A stretch of DNA of 17,045 nucleotides from NCBI RefSeq assembly GCF_020687045.1, contig NZ_JAJEPW010000057.1, positions 1 through 17,045 of the forward strand. Reading direction: 5' to 3'. This document shows, in pieces, positions 14,381 to 17,045 of this stretch. The notes beneath the pieces were generated by a model. It was not told where the DNA came from. It was given only the letters and a program-made list of their open reading frames with translations, and ran no database searches. The stretch is from Vescimonas cirricatena (GTDB taxonomy: Bacteria > Bacillota > Clostridia > Oscillospirales > Oscillospiraceae). Position 1 is the stretch's first letter, and every line of letters starts with the position of its first letter. The position numbers were made by a program, and so were the translations under genes.

Positions 14381-14476
14381 CAGCGAGCTCTACAGCCTTG
14401 GCTCTCCCTCTGGGAGAGCTGTCGGCGCAGCCGACTGAGAGGGCCTGTAGGGGCGGACGACTCTGTCCGCCCTTAT
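14381..14476. repeat. Second palindromic repeat type
   Basis: The pncB-cls gap holds a cruciform-like element: outer arms CTACAG (14390-14395) and CTGTAG (14445-14450) enclose two hairpins, GCTCTCCC/GGGAGAGC (14401-14408, 14412-14419) and GTCGGC/GCCGAC (14421-14426, 14430-14435). A third stem, GGGCGGAC/GTCCGCCC (14451-14458, 14465-14472), follows. From memory, very similar CTCTCCCTCTGGGAGAGC elements are scattered between genes in gut Oscillospiraceae genomes. It is unrelated to the repeat at 12550. It may act as an RNA hairpin at the 3' end of pncB, whose stop is only 7 bp away. No open reading frame. Confidence 0.72.
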
Positions 14477-14482
14477 CCTCCG

Positions 14483-15934
14483 TCACCGCTGGGACGAACG
14501 CAGAAGCTCCTGCTGAATGTCCCACAGCTTCCGGGACAGGTCCACCACATACTTGTGGGGGTTGTCGAAGCGCTTCACCTCGTCCCACAGGGTGTCCACC
14601 TGCTGGCGGCAATAGGCCTGGATCTCCGGCAGGGTGGGGCTGTCATACACCCGCTTGCCCTTCAGGAACACCGGCACCAGCAGCTCCCGGGCGGTGAAAT
14701 TGTACACGGTTTTCTTCTTCCAGGTGGCCATGGGGTCGAAGATCTCCAGGTCCTGGGTGTCGTCCACCTGCTCGTCGTGCAGGGTGATCAGGTCGGCGAT
14801 GGCCTTGCCGGTGTCCCGGCCATAGAAGCGGTACACCTTCTTGAAATGGGGAATGGTGATCTTCTCCACGTTTTCGCTGACCTTGATCTTGGGGATGATG
14901 TTTCCTTCATCGTCCTCCACCGCCGCCAGCTTGTATACGCCGCCGAACACCGGCTCGGACCGGGCGGTGATCATCCGCTCGCCCACGCCGAACATATCGA
15001 TCTGTGCCCCCTGCATAAACAGGTCCTGGATCAGATACTCGTCCAGGGAGTTGGACACGCTGATCTTGCACTCGGTCCACCCGGCATCGTCCAGCATCTT
15101 CCGGGCCTTCCGGGTCAGGTAGGCCATGTCGCCGGAGTCCAGCCGGATGCCGCACTTGGTGATGCCCTTGGGCTTGAGCACCTCGTTGAAGGCCCGGATG
15201 GCGTTGGGAATGCCGGATTTCAGGGTGTTGTAGGTATCCACCAGCAGGGTGGCGTTGGTGGGATAAATTTCGCAGTACGTCTTGAAGGCCTCGTATTCCG
15301 AGTCAAACATCTGCACCCAGGCGTGGGCCATGGTGCCTCCGGCGGGCACGCCGTACAGCTGGTCGGAGATGGTGCAGGCGGTTCCAGCACAGCCGCCGAT
15401 ATAGGCCGCCCGCGCGCCGGTGATGGCGGCGTCGGAGCCCTGGGCCCGGCGGGAGCCGAACTCCAGCACCGTCCGGCCCCGTGCGGCCCGGGTGATGCGG
15501 TTGGCTTTAGTGGCAATGAGGCTCTGGTGGTTCACGGTCAGCAGGGTGAAGGTCTCAATGAGCTGGGCCTCGATGGCCGGGGCCCGGACCACCACCAGCG
15601 GCTCCTTGGGGAACACCGGGGTTCCCTCCGGCACGGCGTAGATGTCGCCGGTGAACCGGAAGTTCGCCAGATACTCCAGAAATTCCTCGCAGAACAGGTT
15701 CCGCCCACGGAGATACGCAATGTCCTCCGGGGTGAAGTGCAGGTCCTCGATGTAACGGATCAGCTGTTCCAGACCGGCGGCAATGGCGAAGCCGCCCTTA
15801 TCCGGCACCCGGCGGAAGAACACGTCAAAATACGTGATCTTGTCCTTGAAGCCGTTTTCAAAGTATCCGTTGCCCATGGTCAGCTCGTAAAAGTCGCAGA
15901 GCATGGTCATGTTCAGCTTTTCTCCAATGTTCAT
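14483..15934 (-). CDS. pncB: Nicotinate phosphoribosyltransferase
   Basis: A 483-residue cytoplasmic enzyme of NAD salvage that joins nicotinate and PRPP, with ATP use, to give nicotinate mononucleotide. Family marks: N-terminal TMLCDFYELTMGNGYF (Tyr/Leu-rich start of the NAPRTase fold), FRRVPDKGGFAIAAGL near 46-61, EFGSRRAQGSDAAI (about 164-177), GGTMAHAWVQMF and the phosphate-binding region LDSGDMAYL with SNSLDEYLI. Length is typical of the bacterial PncB/NAPRT group. The ATG at 15934 is preferred over a TTG 15 nt upstream because GAGG sits 9 nt before it and the protein starts near the conserved motif. Transcribed from the promoter at 15980-16008, with the MBL gene upstream on the same strand. 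No NAD-pathway partner gene is in the window. Confidence 0.94.
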   Translation of the reverse strand: MNIGEKLNMTMLCDFYELTMGNGYFENGFKDKITYFDVFFRRVPDKGGFAIAAGLEQLIRYIEDLHFTPEDIAYLRGRNLFCEEFLEYLANFRFTGDIYAVPEGTPVFPKEPLVVVRAPAIEAQLIETFTLLTVNHQSLIATKANRITRAARGRTVLEFGSRRAQGSDAAITGARAAYIGGCAGTACTISDQLYGVPAGGTMAHAWVQMFDSEYEAFKTYCEIYPTNATLLVDTYNTLKSGIPNAIRAFNEVLKPKGITKCGIRLDSGDMAYLTRKARKMLDDAGWTECKISVSNSLDEYLIQDLFMQGAQIDMFGVGERMITARSEPVFGGVYKLAAVEDDEGNIIPKIKVSENVEKITIPHFKKVYRFYGRDTGKAIADLITLHDEQVDDTQDLEIFDPMATWKKKTVYNFTARELLVPVFLKGKRVYDSPTLPEIQAYCRQQVDTLWDEVKRFDNPHKYVVDLSRKLWDIQQELLRSSQR

Positions 15935-15979
15935 CCTCAAATACCTCAAATTTTCATTATACTTGCGGGGTATCTGTCC

Positions 15980-16008
15980 ATTATAGACCGTTTTCGCAAC
16001 ATATGCAA
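15980..16008 (-). promoter_or_regulatory. pncB promoter
   Basis: Minus strand: perfect -10 TATAAT (15980-15985), 17-bp spacer, weak -35 TTGCAT (16003-16008). It lies in the AT-rich 94-bp gap between the MBL gene and pncB. No terminator hairpin was seen after the MBL gene, so pncB may also receive read-through. Confidence 0.65.
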
Positions 16009-16028
16009 CGTATTATTTTACAATCATT

Positions 16029-16928
16029 TTACTTTTCCCGGTGAAAATAGTGCTTGGCGCAGAATTCCCGCCGCACCTCCACCTTCCCCTCGTCCGTCAG
16101 CCAGTCCACGAAGTTGGCAAAATTCCGCTCCACGATGCTGAACTTGAACTCGTTCCGGGTGCGGACGTTCTCCCGCTGGCAGAAGGCGTAGATCCACTGG
16201 TCAAAGGACATGCCGTCCTCCAGGTCCTCCAGAAGCTCCCGGCCCTTGTCATGGATGAAGGCGATGTTCCGGTCGATCAGGGGGCCGATGTCCGTCAGCA
16301 CCTGCTTGTGGGCGATGATGTACGCCGGGCGCCGGAGATTCCGCAGGCTCTCCTTGCTCTCCAGGTCCCGGGCGATGAACATGCTGGTGGGGAGCTTGGC
16401 GGCGGCGATCTGCTCCTCGTCAATCAGGCAGTCCCCCAGATAGGCAACCCCGTCCGGGGTGACGACGCCGATGTGCCCGGCGGAGTGGCCCGGCAGCTGC
16501 AGGATGCCGAACCTGGCCCCGCAGAAGTCCAGATGCTCCGCATCGGCGGGGATGATCACGTCCGCCGGAAAGCACTCCTCCAGCAGATACTCCCGGCTTT
16601 TGCCGTAGGTCAGGGCCACATAGTTGGCCCGGTACGCATCGGGATTCACGGAGATGCCCGCCTCGATGATCTGGGCCGCCGCCAGGCAGCCGTACCGCTG
16701 CTGCAAGTACCGGACGTTGCCCGTGTGGTCAAAGTGCGCGTGGGAGCAGATGATTCCCCGCAGTCGGAACCCGTTGCCCTCTATGAGGTTCACCAGGGCG
16801 CTGCGGTCCAGCCGGGCATAGCCCGTGTCCATCAGTACAATGTCCGTGTCCGTCAGCTTATATACCGGCATCAGCGCCGTGGCCCCCACCGCCGCATAGG
16901 TGTTCCCATAAACGTGGCGCAGCTCCAT
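16029..16928 (-). CDS. MBL-fold metallo-hydrolase
   Basis: A 299-residue soluble metallo-beta-lactamase-fold protein. The two-metal site is complete: HAHFDH with H63, H65, D67 and H68, then H148 (LPGHSAGH), D166 (GDC) and H207 (AHK). The GHSAGH motif and the C-terminal helical extension (about 215-299, with WIYAFCQRENVRTRNEF and FVDWLTDEGKV) set it apart from true beta-lactamases and resemble glyoxalase-II/QuiP-like hydrolases of unknown substrate. The ATG at 16928 is chosen over one 30 nt upstream because AAAGGAGG lies 7 nt before it. The upstream gap carries the second palindromic repeat, and a TTGACA at 16970-16975 directly touching the repeat may be its -35 box. Specific function cannot be given. 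Confidence 0.85.
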   Translation of the reverse strand: MELRHVYGNTYAAVGATALMPVYKLTDTDIVLMDTGYARLDRSALVNLIEGNGFRLRGIICSHAHFDHTGNVRYLQQRYGCLAAAQIIEAGISVNPDAYRANYVALTYGKSREYLLEECFPADVIIPADAEHLDFCGARFGILQLPGHSAGHIGVVTPDGVAYLGDCLIDEEQIAAAKLPTSMFIARDLESKESLRNLRRPAYIIAHKQVLTDIGPLIDRNIAFIHDKGRELLEDLEDGMSFDQWIYAFCQRENVRTRNEFKFSIVERNFANFVDWLTDEGKVEVRREFCAKHYFHREK

Positions 16929-16975
16929 AGCCCCGCCTCCTTTGTATATATTTTGCATTATGACCCGCTTGTCAA

Positions 16976-17045
16976 AAAAGCCTCGCAGAGTTTGCCGCCC
17001 GCAGGCGGCAAATAAAATGGAATCATTTTTTGCCGGGGCGTGTAC
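16976..17045. repeat. Palindromic interspersed repeat, copy 2 (cut by window edge)
   Basis: Matches the first 71 bp of the repeat at 12550 with one single-base gap and a handful of substitutions, starting with AAAAGCCTCGCAGAG and including the full TTTGCCGCC/GGCGGCAAA hairpin (16991-16999, 17004-17012). The window ends inside its second palindrome. Same orientation as copy 1. It lies 48 bp upstream of the MBL start codon. Confidence 0.85.

Noticed and set aside
16029..16928. Beta-lactamase or resistance gene
   Set aside because: It has the MBL metal site but the GHSAGH motif, C-terminal helical extension and lack of a signal peptide fit general hydrolases.

Overview
The window looks like chromosomal DNA of a high-GC anaerobic Firmicute, most likely a gut Oscillospiraceae-type Clostridium (Flavonifractor/Lawsonibacter/Oscillibacter-like). 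This placement rests on the mix of families (BlaI plus M56 peptidase pair, BceAB-like exporter, MgtE, short SerA next to SerC), strong AGGAGG ribosome sites, sigma-A promoters with 17-bp spacers, strong C/G-ending codon bias, and GC-rich palindromic intergenic repeats. It is an inference; there is no rRNA gene in the window.

Layout. 1-189: no protein gene; a minus-strand promoter and a set of C-rich hairpins that look like a small RNA or the leader of an off-window gene. 190-3970 (minus): a three-gene operon, BlaI-type repressor, M56 (BlaR1-like) membrane protease with a very large non-penicillin-binding outer domain, and a cysteine-rich DUF2284 protein, with a promoter buried in a perfect 18-bp inverted repeat. 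4080-6324 (minus): serC then serA, two steps of phosphoserine synthesis, with a promoter and a strong terminator. 6420-9514 (plus): mgtE with its own promoter and a roughly 200-nt structured leader that can hide the ribosome site, then a ClC-family anion channel/transporter with its own promoter. 9518-12538 (plus): a BceAB-like ABC exporter operon (ATPase broken by a 2-nt insertion, FtsX-like permease, and a 40-residue membrane peptide overlapping the permease stop codon), with possible operators in front and a strong terminator behind. 12550-12732: palindromic repeat. 12738-16928 (minus): cardiolipin synthase, a second repeat type, nicotinate phosphoribosyltransferase, and an MBL-fold hydrolase. 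16976-17045: a second copy of the first repeat, cut by the window edge.

How the genes fit. Several units concern the cell envelope and ions: a BlaI/M56 signalling pair, a BceAB-like antimicrobial-peptide exporter, cardiolipin synthesis, Mg2+ uptake and a ClC protein. The rest is core metabolism (serine and NAD salvage). No CRISPR array, transposase, prophage gene, tRNA or rRNA was seen. The items most worth a second look are the mgtE leader, the C-rich small-RNA candidate at the left edge, the overlapping 40-residue peptide, the frameshifted ABC ATPase, and the M56 operon with its unassigned ectodomain.
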